NCBI GenBank assembly: GCA_963921795.1
Contig: OY997650.1
Location: forward strand, 22,215,963-22,279,962
Source of the DNA: Nannobrachium achirus
Lineage: Eukaryota > Chordata > Actinopteri > Myctophiformes > Myctophidae
Direction of reading: 5' to 3'
DNA length: 64,000 nucleotides
The position numbers and the translations under genes are program-made. Below the pieces are notes generated by a model. It was given only the letters and a program-made list of their open reading frames with translations. It was not told the DNA's origin and made no database searches. Each line of letters opens with the position of its first letter. Position 1 is the first letter of the stretch. Shown here in pieces: positions 44,313 to 55,624 of the stretch.

Positions 44313-44990
44313 CTCAATAACTGCCGGGCGCCGCTAGGTGCCGCTAGAGTGCCAGCCATTCTCCCGTAGGCAATGGCATTCACTATCACATCCGGGTCGC
44401 CAGCCGGAACTGGCTTGGCTTTTCACTCGAATGAGTGCTATGCTAGCGAGCCGGAGGAAGTTAGCTATCAGTTAACAATCGACTATATAATTTTTTAGAA
44501 GAGCGATCTAAAGTTATTCAGCCGCCAAAATAACTTGTCTGCTGGCCTCGGAACACAATCCGGAGAAAATCCGCTGTAAAGATGTGTTTTTCTATTGGAG
44601 TGGGCGGCGTGGCGCGGCCTTTTCTTCCCATTACGGGCCGTGTAAACAGAATCGCGGCCTTGTGCTAGGATGCTAAATTAGACCGGGGCGATCGTTGATG
44701 CCTCCGATTATTTAATTCATTTTACTAAAGGAACTGAAAAATGTCGGTTCTTGTAATCCTTAATACGTCTTGCTGAAACAGCGTTTTTTTGGGGGGGCTC
44801 TAAACTTTTTTCTAAACCATTTTCAATGGAATAAATCATCGGGACAAGTAGAATGGCTCGTTGGGAAGCGGTGGAGGAGCCAGGACCACCCACGTCGCTA
44901 CTAGCAGCTCAGGGTAAGCGAAATAGATTAAAAAATTAGTATTGGAATGGAAAAAAGAACCGAGATTATTCGGTTTTCGCACAGAAAGAG
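44313..44990. mobile_element. Large TTAA element, copy 1
   Basis: It starts CTCAATAACTGCCGGGCGCC immediately after the TTAA shared with the preceding foldback, and ends CACAGAAAGAG before TTAA (44991-44994). The interior CCATTTTCAATGGAATAAATC and AGCCAGGACCACCCACGTCGC match 52542-53195 in reverse. Length 678 bp. No intact protein. Confidence 0.72.
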
Positions 44991-45094
44991 TTAATTAAAA
45001 CCAATATCTTTTAAACAATTGAAAAATCTTTACTGTTGCATCCCTGCTGACAGCTATGCTGCCTGTTGTAAGTCTGCCACGAGATATACGTTCA

Positions 45095-45227
45095 CCGGTG
45101 GTTCTCAAACTTTTTAATTTCAAGTCCCCCATAACTCTGAGTGTTCCATTTGTACAGAGTTTGAGACCTTTAAGGGTCCATTTGGAACCCTCTCAAGGCT
45201 GATGTACACCATCGCCCCCAGGACTAC
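45095..45227 (+). mobile_element. hAT (Charlie-like) fragment
   Basis: GGTGGTTCTCAAACTTTTTA then AGTCCCCCATAAC has the CAGTGGTTCTCAAC type of start. It is cut off at 45227 by the following family A copy. Confidence 0.5.
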
Positions 45228-45394
45228 TCACATTTGTATGTTTTTTCATAAAGTAAAGCCCTGTTTCATCCTACAAGGTGCGAGGCGTTGTGTGCTTGTA
45301 GATCGGCTATTTTCACTAGTTTCAATCACTATTTAAAATGATAAACACAAAACGAACGGTTTTGGACATAAAAGGTTTCCACCCGACAACGACA
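45228..45394 (-). mobile_element. Family A element, truncated copy
   Basis: The first terminus and the left hairpin arm are missing. It has ATAAAGTAAAGCCCTGTTTC, then GTGCGAGGCGTTGTGTGCTTG and TAGATCGGCTATTTTCACTAG, and the intact end AGGTTTCCACCCGACAACGAC. Confidence 0.8.
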
Positions 45395-45462
45395 AATATA
45401 CAGCTGCTGATTCCAGGATTGGACAGTTCAGCCATCAATCAACTGCGCACACGTGCGTGCGC

Positions 45463-45463
45463 A

Positions 45464-45553
<90 letters not shown>

Positions 45554-45655
45554 AGCGTCTATGTGCGTCTGTCTGTGTGTGTGAGCGCCTCTGTGCGTGC
45601 ATGTGTGCGTGCATGTGTGTGTGTGTGTATGCGTGTGCGTGTGTGTGTCAATAGA
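45463..45655. repeat. (GT)n microsatellite and GT-rich tail
   Basis: Pure GT at 45463-45551, then interrupted GT/GC to 45655. Confidence 0.95.
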
Positions 45656-46146
45656 GGACACGCGTCATCGCCCGTTGCGCTGAGGTGTGTCTGACAGAAG
45701 CCACCTCAGACCCCCCTCCTGAGTCTGCTTAACTTATCAGGACTTGGTGGGGGGAAAAAGAATCAGGCTAATTAATTAAGAACTGTATTAGAAGTAATGG
45801 GATATTATAATATAAATTGCTACATTCTGGAACCAATTTAATCCAATTACTGGAACCCCTCATGAATATAATACCTCCAAAATCACTCCCGTCGGAGTCC
45901 AAAGGGAGATGTCTCTGACTATTAAGACCTGGAAAAAAAAAGAGAGAACCCTCTTTCGCTTTTAACAGCGAGCACCAAAGATCATTTAAATGGTTGAAGA
46001 GTGACTGTTAATTTGAGTAATAAACCTAATGATGATGATTTTCCCCCCCCTAATTGACATTGTGGTCCATTTACAACCTGAGTGGGGTTTTGTGTTTGAG
46101 CTTCCCCTGTGCTTGATAAAGACGAATGATGCCTGAATGGTATATG

Positions 46147-46149
<3 letters not shown>
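45656..46149. other. Unique AT-rich stretch
   Basis: Contains GGCTAATTAATTAAGAAC and ATATTATAATATAAATTG; a possible regulatory or intronic sequence, no gene seen. Confidence 0.3.

Positions 46150-46199
<50 letters not shown>
46150..46199. repeat. (CT)n microsatellite
   Basis: About 25 uninterrupted CT units. Confidence 0.97.
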
Positions 46200-46205
<6 letters not shown>

Positions 46206-46360
46206 TTAATGTCCTTCTTTTCCAAATTTTAACAAAACTTTCTTAAATGAGACAAAGGGAGGCCGTTTGATTGTGTAGTAGTGACTGAATTGGCCCGTCT
46301 TTAGCCTACCTGCTGCTGAGAATGGGAGCGTTTCGCTGTTTCTATGTGTCATTTTTTCGA

Positions 46361-46455
46361 TACCCCAAACCTAACCCTTACCCTAACCCTAACCTCCGTG
46401 GGGTGAGTCGCTAACCCTCCCGACACTCCGTTGTCGAAATGATGGTCATTCAAAA
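46361..46455. repeat. Telomere-like CCCTAA units plus a dispersed phrase
   Basis: ACCTAACCCTTACCCTAACC then CTAACC (46368-46393) are imperfect CCCTAA units. Directly after, GAGTCGCTAACCCTCC ... GTCGAAATGATGGTC repeats the sequence at 40411-40460. Confidence 0.6.
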
Positions 46456-46535
46456 GAGCGAGATTTCCCAGCTGAGAATCACTGCAACTTTTAAAGTGCT
46501 AAAGAGACGTTAACCCAGCATCTGGGTTAAACTTT

Positions 46536-46580
46536 CACACAGATCTACAACGCGCGTTGTGAACTTTTAGATAGGTTTTT
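46536..46580. repeat. Hairpin module, short degenerate copy
   Basis: CACAGATCTACAACGCGCG then TTGTGAACTTTTAGATAGG. Outer arms are lost. Confidence 0.55.
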
Positions 46581-46929
46581 TTATTTTTGTGACTTGGAGA
46601 TTTGAGGGGACACAAGAAGGGGCCCTATTAGTATATAGATGATAGATGATGATAAGCGGGATAATGTCTGATAATTATCTCACTGATAACCCCCTCGGCT
46701 TCACCTTGGGGGTTATCAGCCTGTTGGGACCTTTATTTCTCGATAACAACCGCCCAAAGTTAGAATATACATACTGTAGTTACCAACTGGTAGAAGGATT
46801 GTGTTTTAATGTGATACACAAGGTGACAATGTACAGTATATGTCGCAATGCATGGAGGGTTGAGTGTGGTGTAAATTGTGGACTGTTATGCCTGAGTCAC
46901 ATACTTGTTCGTGATCCGATGTCTTGTGC

Positions 46930-47006
46930 CGAACATAGCAGATCTGCAAGCTCACAATGCATCGCACTGCAGTGCATTGTTAGCGTGTAGATCTGCTATG
47001 TTCGGG
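46930..47006. repeat. Hairpin module, solitary near-complete copy
   Basis: Outer arms CCGAACATAGCAGATCTGC and GTAGATCTGCTATGTTCGG, inner CTCACAATGCATCGCACTG / CAGTGCATTGTTAGC. The outer stem differs from the usual AAAATAGC on both sides in a matched way (CATAGC / GCTATG), so pairing is kept. No terminal repeats of families A-G are seen around it. Confidence 0.85.
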
Positions 47007-48162
47007 TGCAAGCAACTAACTAAAAGGGGAATGACTTAGAGTTGACTTTGCTGCGCTAATAAATGAGGTGTATTTTTTGTCGATGCTATCCCTTTTCCAG
47101 AAAGCAATATTAGTGCTGCAGACACTGTTGATTAGCATGCTTTTATTGCAGTACTTTTGGATTCTGTCTCTAGTGGTTTTCCGAAACCCCGTCGTGCTCA
47201 CAGCATTGGGACAGAGAACTCATCACCCGATAAATAAACGGTACACTCTCGCTCACACGGTGAAAGTCATTATTGGTGCTTATTACACAGTGTCTTTGAT
47301 TTGATTATAGTCGTTTTGGGCATATTCTATCTGATTTCCCCACTTCGCTTTGAGATATTCCTCAGCCAAGGGACCGCAGTGATTTCATGGACTTATTGGG
47401 AACATGCAGGGCAACTTAAAAGAGTTAACTCACTACAAAACAAAGTAACTGCAAAACTTCCTTGAAACCATAATGAAATTATTTTACAGCGAGAAGAGAG
47501 GGAAAAAACACACACAGAAAAAACATGTTCTTTTAATCAGTGACAAATTTAAACCGTGGCTTAATGTATATTTAATTACACCGAGTCGCTCATCAAAGCG
47601 AGCAGGAGATCTTGTTAAAAGGAAGACATATGGATGGCTGTGAGAAATACGTCTCGTATGAAAGAGGATCGTTCCCTCGACGCTGCCTCCTCAGACAATC
47701 AACGGCGGGCGAACGGCGGCGGAATGAATCGACACTTTGGTCCGTGTTTGTTCGCGGTAAAGCTGTTATAGCCAAACACATCAAATTTGAATCAACCCAG
47801 CTATATTGATACCCTCAGCCTGCGACGAGGCAGGTAGTGTCGGTGGTCGGAAAATGGCGTCTGAGCTGCCTCCATCGCATTGGGGGAGACGAGATCCATG
47901 CAATAACGTGCAGATTGAATGTGCCGTTGCATAGAACGGATGCAGAGGAGAATGTGATATGGCTGCACCAGGGGTGTACTGGTCGCTTCATGCGACACCA
48001 CAGCGCGGTGTTATTCTTTTGTTTTTTTCACGTGCACGCAGAGGTACGGTACAGTGTGTGCACTAGGTCCCCCTCGATTCATGAGCCAAGTCCCCAAATG
48101 GCTACTTTGCATAACAGGTTTACCAGTAAGTGTGCAAATGCATCCTCACTCCTCGCATAGGC
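47007..48162. other. Unique stretch, possible conserved non-coding DNA
   Basis: About 1.15 kb without repeats, for example TTAATGTATATTTAATTACACC (in part) near 47562 and GAATGAATCGACACTTTGG near 47722. Open frames of up to 107 codons lack domains. A regulatory interpretation is speculative. Confidence 0.3.
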
Positions 48163-48355
48163 CAGTGGTTCTCAAGCTGTGGGTCCCCAAATTATTTTGG
48201 GGGGTCCCCAGATGATTAACTTAATGTGCAACATTGTTTTCTCACTCAACAGTAAACAAGCTAACATAAAGTTTAAGTGTATAGAGGGTATCTGCACATT
48301 TCTAAAGTGACAATTTATGGACTTTTTAATACCTCTAAAATGAGAAATTTAACAT
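48163..48355 (-). mobile_element. hAT (Charlie-like) family E, truncated copy
   Basis: CAGTGGTTCTCAAGCTGTGG start, then GGGGGGTCCCCAGATGATTAA and TAGAGGGTATCTGCACAT, the reverse of 58400-58578. The copy ends before the position where the hairpin would lie. Confidence 0.75.
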
Positions 48356-48985
48356 TGACAGTATCTCTGTAGCCCTTAAACGAAACGGGTTTCTTACATT
48401 GATGCTACAGTACATCATGCAAGCACCAGTTAAAGTTACTTTCCATCCCTCATATACTGTGTGCACATTGCACATCCCATAACCCACACACTGCATATCC
48501 TTTTGGAGCTCATATCTTTGAACGGTTAAGGGCTAGTTCTATCTGATTCTGCACACAACAATGCCTCAGCCACTGTCGAAGAGGAGAAAGATAATTGTTC
48601 AAGGCAAACTTTTAGTTTCAGCTCCTATAATTCAAGATTAAAACTAAGCTAAAAACTAGTAATATCCTATACAAACATGTTTCCTGCTATACACCCATTA
48701 AGTAAAATAAAATGATGTGTGCGCATACGCATGATGTCATATTAAAATTGCGTTCTGCTGATAAAAGATTTTAAAATCCCCATTACACCACTAGTTTTGT
48801 ACTTTTGTCATCTTGCATGTTTTAAGATTCTAAATATTTGTGGGTGGTTTTTGGTCCCTCAACATTGTAACAACAAGACAAAGAAAATAAACTAAATGAA
48901 CGATAGTAATAGTAAACAGAAATAACTACAATGTCGTAAGTGCAATAACAATACCACTGTAACACACGCGGTGTGGGTAAACCAG
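48356..48985. other. AT-rich unique stretch
   Basis: No repeats or genes recognised. Confidence 0.35.
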
Positions 48986-48987
48986 TG

Positions 48988-49034
48988 ACTGACAGTCTGT
49001 CTGTCTGTCTGTCTGTCTGTCCATCTGTCTGTCT
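48988..49034. repeat. (GTCT)n microsatellite
   Basis: About ten units with one CCAT interruption. Confidence 0.95.
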
Positions 49035-49369
49035 AGCAATTTATTTTACCTTATAGATAATAATGTGTGTGCTTGTTATCCGTCATGCTACCCTGCCCAG
49101 GTGTGGTGAAGTCAGTCTCCATCATTAGAGCAGGGACGGTGATGTGTGGATGCCCCTGCTGCTCTGGAAGCAGCCAGCTGTTTGGTGCCATGCCCGCAGG
49201 ACCGCCCGCTCCCATGTGCATGGTTACCAATGGTAACCAGCGCCATTAAGCCACATCAAACCCTTCCCTATTGCTCCTCTCTTCTCTCCTCTCCTCTCAA
49301 ACTAAATCAAGCTGAGATGAAACCTCACACAGTTGATTTATCCATTTTGTAACTCGGTCGGTCTGCAAA
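49035..49369. other. Short unique non-coding stretch
   Basis: A 60-codon frame here has no domain. A short TCTCC-rich block lies at 49277-49298. A partial family F copy follows at about 49370-49412. Confidence 0.35.
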
Positions 49370-49426
49370 TGGGCTGATTTGGTTGAATTTGTGCCCTCTC
49401 AGAGATAACGACTTGAACCCCTACAA

Positions 49427-49902
49427 CAGGGATCCCCAATAGGCGGCCCGTGGGCCATTTGCGGCCTGTGGGGGGCTACTGTCTGGGGCTACTGTCATAA
49501 TGGTGGTATAAGAGCAGCAACAACACTAGTATATCGTCGTTATCAGGTGGAAACCTTGTAGTATGTCCAAAACCTTTCGTTTTGTATTTATCATCTAAAA
49601 AAATTACTTAACTAGTGAAAACAGCCGATCTACAAGCACACAACGCCTGACATCGCGAGGCGTTGTGTGCTTGTAAATCTGCTGTTTTCACTAGTTCTGT
49701 GCGACGATTTTGTATGATGAAGCAGGGCTTTGCTTTACCAAAAAACGTTCACATTTGAAACTTGGAGATACGAGGTTTCTGCCCGAGAGTGACGATATCT
49801 GAACTGTCGCTGGAGTAGTGGAAACGCCACCGTCGCCCCCTGCAATGTTGTGGCCGTAGACATAATTCGGACCTTGGGAAAACTATTTGGGGAACCCTGC
49901 AA
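49427..49902 (+). mobile_element. hAT-type element hosting a family A copy
   Basis: Left end CAGGGATCCCCAATAGGCGG, right end ATTTGGGGAACCCTG (to 49899), a common vertebrate hAT start. CCCTACAA is seen on both sides (49419-49426 and 49903-49910), three bases beyond the expected right end, so the duplication is tentative. Family A was inserted inside it at 49534-49795. Confidence 0.7.
49534..49795 (+). mobile_element. Family A TIR element, full-length copy
   Basis: Ends TCGTCGTTATCAGGTGGAAA and GGTTTCTGCCCGAGAGTGACGA (in part) with TA on each side. Hairpin 49614-49689: inner CACAACGCCTGAC / GCGAGGCGTTGTG; outer arms GTGAAAACAGCCGATCTAC / GTAAATCTGCTGTTTTCAC. Length 262 bp. Confidence 0.9.
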
Positions 49903-49903
49903 C

Positions 49904-49958
49904 CCTACAAGCTTACGATTGGGACGTGTTGTGAGCTTATAGATCGGCTATTTTGGGA
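49904..49958. repeat. Hairpin module, degenerate copy
   Basis: CTACAAGCTTACGATTGGG then ACGTGTTGTGAGCTTATAG and ATCGGCTATTTTGGG. Confidence 0.6.
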
Positions 49959-50056
49959 AAAGAGATTTTGTGTAGTTGGTAAGAAAGTGGTCCAAGTACA
50001 GTTGCAACTCAGGTCTCAAGTGGATAAATTAACAACCAGGGCATAAATTGTGTATG

Positions 50057-50266
50057 GTGCGGGGAGCCCGCTGGCCTACTGGTCCGAGTGTATATCACAT
50101 GGGCTTTGTGTAGCCTGGCAGCGTCGCCGGTTCGATTCCCGGTCTGGATGACCTTTTCCGCGTGTCACTCCCCGTCTCTCTCCCCATTTCCTGTCAGTCT
50201 ACTATCCTATCAAATAAAGGCATAAAAAGCCCCAAAAAACTAATCTTTAATAAAAAATAAAACAAA
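50057..50266 (+). mobile_element. tRNA-derived SINE with 8-bp target duplication
   Basis: GGGGAGCCCGCTGGCCTACT then GGTCCGAG acts as the A-box region and GCCGGTTCGATTCCCGGTC is a strong B box. The body CGCGTGTCACTCCCCGTCTC and the tail TCAAATAAAGGCATAAAAAG then CCCCAAAAAAC match a widely distributed fish SINE type. TGTGTATG is repeated at 50049-50056 and 50267-50274. Length 210 bp. Likely intact and comparatively young; family name not assigned. Confidence 0.88.
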
Positions 50267-50341
50267 TGTGTATGATGTGAACATTTTACATCTCAGAACT
50301 GGTTTTGGTGTATGGGTGCATGCCTACTGGTGTGTGATCTT

Positions 50342-50342
50342 T

Positions 50343-50423
<81 letters not shown>
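50342..50423. repeat. (CT)n microsatellite
   Basis: About 41 uninterrupted CT units. Confidence 0.98.
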
Positions 50424-50425
<2 letters not shown>

Positions 50426-50561
50426 ATGATTGTGTGTTTATCTGTATCTATCATTGGCCTCTTTGCTTTATAAAACACTTCAACACTTAATCATTATGAC
50501 AAGCGAAGCAGAAAATCTTTCTGTCTGTCTGCCTCACTGCATATCAGTCTACTTCTTATCT

Positions 50562-51100
<539 letters not shown>

Positions 51101-51101
51101 C

Positions 51102-51172
<71 letters not shown>
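51101..51172. repeat. (GT)n microsatellite
   Basis: About 35 uninterrupted GT units. Confidence 0.97.
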
Positions 51173-51174
<2 letters not shown>

Positions 51175-52435
51175 CGCGTGGTCGTCATCAATAATGTACA
51201 TGTGTGGGTGTACATTTGACCTCTCTCTCCTTTGTGATGCTGACCTTATTGGGTCTGTTTGTTGTGATACAAGACCCACAAATACAGAGCTAAAATAAAG
51301 ACATAGTAATCTCAAACACAAGCCAGGAATATTCGTTGCCCAACACCAATCCGTCCAATGTTGACACTATTTCCCTTATGTTGGATGCTTTCCATAGCAG
51401 AAGGATTCAATTGTGTATTGGTAAACGTCATGTATTTTGAGCAAAGGCTTGATAATGAATACAATATCATGAATATGAATAATATATGACACAGTACGTA
51501 CCGAGTGCTATCAAACTTCTGGTGGTCTTAGCTTTAGTAATAAACCCTATAGCACTTAAACACATGTAACATGTCAGCTCACACTGAGTGATATGTCTGT
51601 TGATACTGTAAAAGTGATATCTAATTTCTAAGTCCAATTGTTATGTAGTGCTTTTTGAGTGGTACTAACCGCTCCTACATCTGGCTCTGTTTGTTTGTAT
51701 GTACAGTACGTATGTCCCACACTTGGCTCAGAGGCCAAGCTTTGCTCAATGAAATTAACTCATAAAAAAATACTTCACACTGGGTGTGATTTTCTTTCTA
51801 ATTTCAGAAGTACATCACATCGTGTGGAAAGATTGTCCAACACCATCACTTTTCAGTTTTTTCGAACAATGAATTTCAAAGGATCCAAAGTAGTTGTTAT
51901 ATTATTTAGCCACAAGCTGTTGTTAAGACAATAGGAACATTGAGAGGGAGACAGTGTAGGGGAGACTAGTCTCACATAGCCAGACAGCTATTCCGCAATC
52001 TCCGAATGCTATGTAGAGTCTGGAACAACAGCTCCCGAACGGCAGGTATCGGAAGTAGTCACTGCTGCACAGAACTGTAGTCCCATTGGAAACATAATAG
52101 AAACACACTAGCACAGTCATTCGAGCGGCATATTCTTGTTATGCGTGTATAGTTTAAGAAAATGTTTAGGCTTAGCATGGCATTCGATCCCACTACGTCT
52201 TGCGGCATTATCAGCAGGGCAGGAATTTCATGGAGGCCATGCATGAAGGCCATGGCCGTCATTGCCCTTCAATTCGGCCTTGTGCCCCTCAAACCAATGG
52301 CATAACCTGAGGTCACAGTGGCCTTTAATGCCCCAGCTGACTGTATCACTTTCTCCTCTTTCTCTTTCTTGTCGACAGTAGACACCTGTGTCTCTTTCTT
52401 GTCACATACCGTATATAGACATAAGTGTCTACAAG
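51173..52435. other. Unique non-coding stretch
   Basis: About 1.26 kb with no identifiable repeats. Open frames below 92 codons, no domains. Confidence 0.35.
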
Positions 52436-52485
52436 AGTCAAGCTCACAACACGTCACTTGGAGATCGTCTATTTTCACTACTTCT
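52436..52485. repeat. Hairpin module, degenerate copy
   Basis: GTCAAGCTCACAACACGTCAC then TTGGAGATCGTCTATTTTCAC; the inner right arm is lost. Confidence 0.5.
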
Positions 52486-52541
52486 TCAACGTGTTTTCTA
52501 ATTTATGGAATTTCTTAAAACTTTCCTTGATTCTAAATTAA

Positions 52542-53195
52542 CTCTTTGAGTGCCTATCCCGAACTAGTTCGGGATATTCGGGATCAAAAACATTTTTTTA
52601 TTTGCTATTTTACTTACCCCGAGCTGCTTGGAGCAATGTGGGTGGTCCCGGCTCGCCCAGCGCTCACCAACGAGAGACGCTAGATGCTCCGACGATTTAT
52701 TCCATTGAAAATGGTTTAAAATAAAGTTTAGACCCCCCCCAATGTTCACCCAATGTTCATTGTAGGCGGTGCGACGTATTCCAGGGTGCCTATCCCGAAC
52801 TAGTCCGGGATATTTAATGAAATGGAATAAAATGATAAGAGGCCTTCTGAAGCCTGGCCTGATTTTTCTAGCTACTAGCCGAAAGCTAGCAACGTCCCGG
52901 CCAATCTCTGCCTAATCCAATGAAAGACCACATCTTTGAAGGCTTATATCTCTGGATTGTGTCTTTAGGGAAGCGGCGCAAGGTTTATTTACGGCGAAAT
53001 CGCCCAAAAATGATCTTTTAGATGACAAAATGGGAATAGCCATTCTGTTAGCATTATCATCCGGGACATTTCCATGACGTGCATGAACGTGAGCACGTGA
53101 GGTCCTGGAAGGTGAGGTCCTGGAAGCTAAAGCGCTCGCCTATGAGAGATACCCTGGCATTCTATGGCCCCTAGAGGGCGCTGGCACCAAATGAG
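52542..53195. mobile_element. Large TTAA element, copy 2
   Basis: TTAA at 52538-52541 and 53196-53199. Ends CTCTTTGAGTGCC and GGCACCAAATGAG form an imperfect inverted repeat. An internal duplication TGCCTATCCCGAACTAGT(T/C)C occurs at 52551 and 52788. The block GATTTATTCCATTGAAAATGG matches copy 1 (44313-44990) in reverse. Length 654 bp. Confidence 0.78.
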
Positions 53196-53334
53196 TTAAA
53201 TTACAGAAATAATGATTTAAAACAAAAAGTAGGAAACCAAAAAATTAAGGGACCCATAAAAAATGTGTCCATGATACACAAATGGGTCCCGACCTACCGT
53301 AGTGTTTGGGAAACAGGGGGCAGTCAGAAGTCAA

Positions 53335-53965
53335 GAAATTCCACAGAAAAGGGAGTGTGGCTTGGGTGAAGAGTCTGAAGACATCTGGAAATGTGCCCAT
53401 TGGTTAGTCAGTGTATTCCACAGAAGAGGGAGTGTTGGCTGGGTGAAGTCACCAGGAAATGTTCCCATTTAATTGCACATATCTGCTCACTTATTATGAG
53501 ATATCAGCATATCAGTCACATGAATTTAACTTGGAGTCAGTGTATTCCACAGAAAAGGGGAGTGTAGTGTAAGTAGTAGAGTCACACAGTGTTTCCCAAC
53601 CTTTTTCTTTTTCTGTCAAGGCACACTTTTCATAGCCAAAATATCCCAGGGCACACCTAGATATACAGTGTGTGTGTGTGTGTGTGTGTGTGGCTACTGG
53701 CTATTTTCAAAATGCCTCTTCCTTATATTATTTTTACCAGTTGATACTTTTGATGCAGTAGGTATTACAAAGTTTTTAAAAGTCCTTAAATTGTGACTTC
53801 ACTGTCAAATTTCAAAGGGCACACCAAAGCATCTCAAAGGGCATACTAAAGGTCCGTGGCACAGTGGTTGAGAAACCGTGGTATGTTCCACAGAAAAGGG
53901 AGTGTAGTGTAGGTACTAGGTAGTATAGTGTATATTCCACAGAAAAGGGAGTGTTGCCCGGTTGA
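53335..53965. repeat. Scattered ATTCCACAGAAAAGGGAGTG units and a hAT fragment
   Basis: The phrase ATTCCACAGAA(A/G)AGGGAGTG occurs five times (near 53338, 53415, 53545, 53886 and 53934), often followed by TTGGCTGGGTGAAG. Between the third and fourth lies a hAT-like element (53587-53880). Confidence 0.7.
53587..53880 (+). mobile_element. hAT (Charlie-like) element
   Basis: CAGTGTTTCCCAACCTTTTTC at the start and CACAGTGGTTGAGAAACCGTG at the end, with AAGGCACAC / GGGCACACC subterminal phrases. A short (GT)12 lies at 53670-53694. It interrupts the array of ATTCCACAG units. Confidence 0.7.
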
Positions 53966-54587
53966 GTCCAAAACCATCCAAACCGTCCAAAAACATCTCT
54001 ATCTCTATTTTTTTTAAAGAAGAAAGAAAAGAAGAACTTGCCTACAGCAAAACACAGCCCTGAGTGTGTGGGGCCCCAGCCAGCCTCCTAACCTGTAGGC
54101 CCGGCCCTACACCACCTGCAGGCCAATATTTGGGGAAAATTAGTAAACATTTTGTGATTATTGAGAAATAGAGACACATCTGAAGGTTGAAAAATAGATG
54201 GTCAGCAAGGCAGAAGCATTACTGATTTTTGTAGTATGTTTTTGTTCAGCAAGGCAAAAGCATTACTGATTTTTGACGATTTTTGACATTCCATCCACTG
54301 CCATGTTAATTCAGTTGCTTCATATTGTTATTCTGTGTGCTCAATTCTAATTTCAAACTTTGTTTCAGTCAATTGGAGCTGCTCAGTGGCAGCATAGTGA
54401 ATCAGCATGTTTTTAAATGTTTTTATTTCTCCAAAAATTATGTTTTAGCTAATTCAACATAAAAAAGGCGGAACCAGGGCGGGACAAGGCAGATAGAGCC
54501 TGCTGGTTGGTCAGTCAGGGACCAACCAGGAGGCTAACAAAGGGTGAATTGCTGGACACAGAGTTAGCAGAAATATGAATGGACAGA
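53966..54587. other. Unique AT-rich stretch
   Basis: Includes a short direct repeat AAGGCA(A/G)AAGCATTACTGATTTTTG (partial, 54209 and 54251). No gene. Confidence 0.4.
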
Positions 54588-54589
54588 CA

Positions 54590-54686
<97 letters not shown>
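54588..54686. repeat. (CA)n microsatellite, about 98 bp
   Basis: About 49 uninterrupted CA units. Confidence 0.98.
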
Positions 54687-54688
<2 letters not shown>

Positions 54689-54996
54689 CTGGAACGCATT
54701 CTGACTAAGGTAGTGAGATGAGATGAGATTCTGAAATCAATCAATCTTTGATTGGTGCAGGGCTGAGCATGGATCAGATGACCATCATTTATCTATTTCA
54801 CTGCAGTTAAGGTTATCATCCATAACCCTTATATTCAACAAATTCTTTCAATGGACTAAAATCTTGTTTTATTTGATGGCCTTCCAGTCCTGGCATTTGG
54901 CCTTTTTGCCCTCAAAAAATGGACGACACCAAAGGCCAAGTGGCCTTGCCCCTAAAATGATGAAATTTCAGGCCTGATTATCAGTATTTTGATTTG

Positions 54997-55090
54997 GATG
55001 TTTGGACTTCTCCACTGTGATTGGATATGAGGTTTGGACTTCTCCTCTGTGATTGGATATAAGTTTGCACCTCTCCTCTGTGATTGCCAC
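54997..55090. repeat. Three-copy minisatellite
   Basis: Unit of about 31 bp, GGACTTCTCC(A/T)CTGTGATTGG plus ATATGAGGTTT, three times; the last copy is diverged. Confidence 0.85.
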
Positions 55091-55191
55091 TGACACAGTT
55101 TCTCAGATAGAGTCCTGTTGAGTTCTGCTCAGCGACCCAATCAGGAACTAAGACCAGGGAGACCTGGTGAATGCCCTGGAAAATTCAAGAC

Positions 55192-55520
55192 GTCTATAAA
55201 TGCATAGAATCTCTGCAAGCATGCGTGCTTGTCCGCGTGTATCTTCTGAACCGTCTAACTGATCCACTTCACACTCTCCCCGAGGACCAGAGTGTGCGCA
55301 GGGCTGAGTGGATCGGGTTCGGATTGGTGGTTGTCCAGAAATACTGTAAATCTTTGCCCCTTTTATCATCAATATGATGTTATAGTCCTGACGTCATAGA
55401 CTGCCCTCCAAGTAGCATGCTAATGCCTACTGCAGAAAGTATTCTGACAGCAGTTACAAGGGGTATACTCTGACCACGGGTATGACTGGAGGGGCATGTG
55501 TTAGCAAAAAAATAGAAAAG
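55192..55520 (+). mobile_element. Helitron-like 5' fragment
   Basis: TCTATAAATGCATAGAATCTC then GTGTATCTTCTGAACCGTCTAA resembles, with divergence, the start of Helitron 1 (TCTATAAATGCGAGAAGTCTC and CGTATCTCGAGAACCGTTCG; each shown in part). No 3' end found. Confidence 0.45.
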
Positions 55521-55521
55521 G

Positions 55522-55574
55522 ATGCACATCTACAAGCTCACAATGCATTGCATTGCGATGCTTGTAGATCAGCT
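55522..55574. repeat. Hairpin module, partly deleted
   Basis: CACATCTACAAGCTCACAATG then CATTGCGATGCTTGTAGATC and AGCTATTTTCAC. The right inner arm lacks TTGTGA. Confidence 0.7.
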
Positions 55575-55586
55575 ATTTTCACTATT

Positions 55587-55593
55587 ACTTATA

Positions 55594-55624
<31 letters not shown>

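Noticed and set aside
46646-46990. 114-codon frame overlapping the solitary hairpin
   Set aside because: Its 3' end is hairpin sequence and the remainder has no domain similarity that I recognise.
50057-50150. Possible tRNA gene at the SINE head
   Set aside because: It continues into a SINE body and tail with a target duplication, so it is a retroposon and not a gene.
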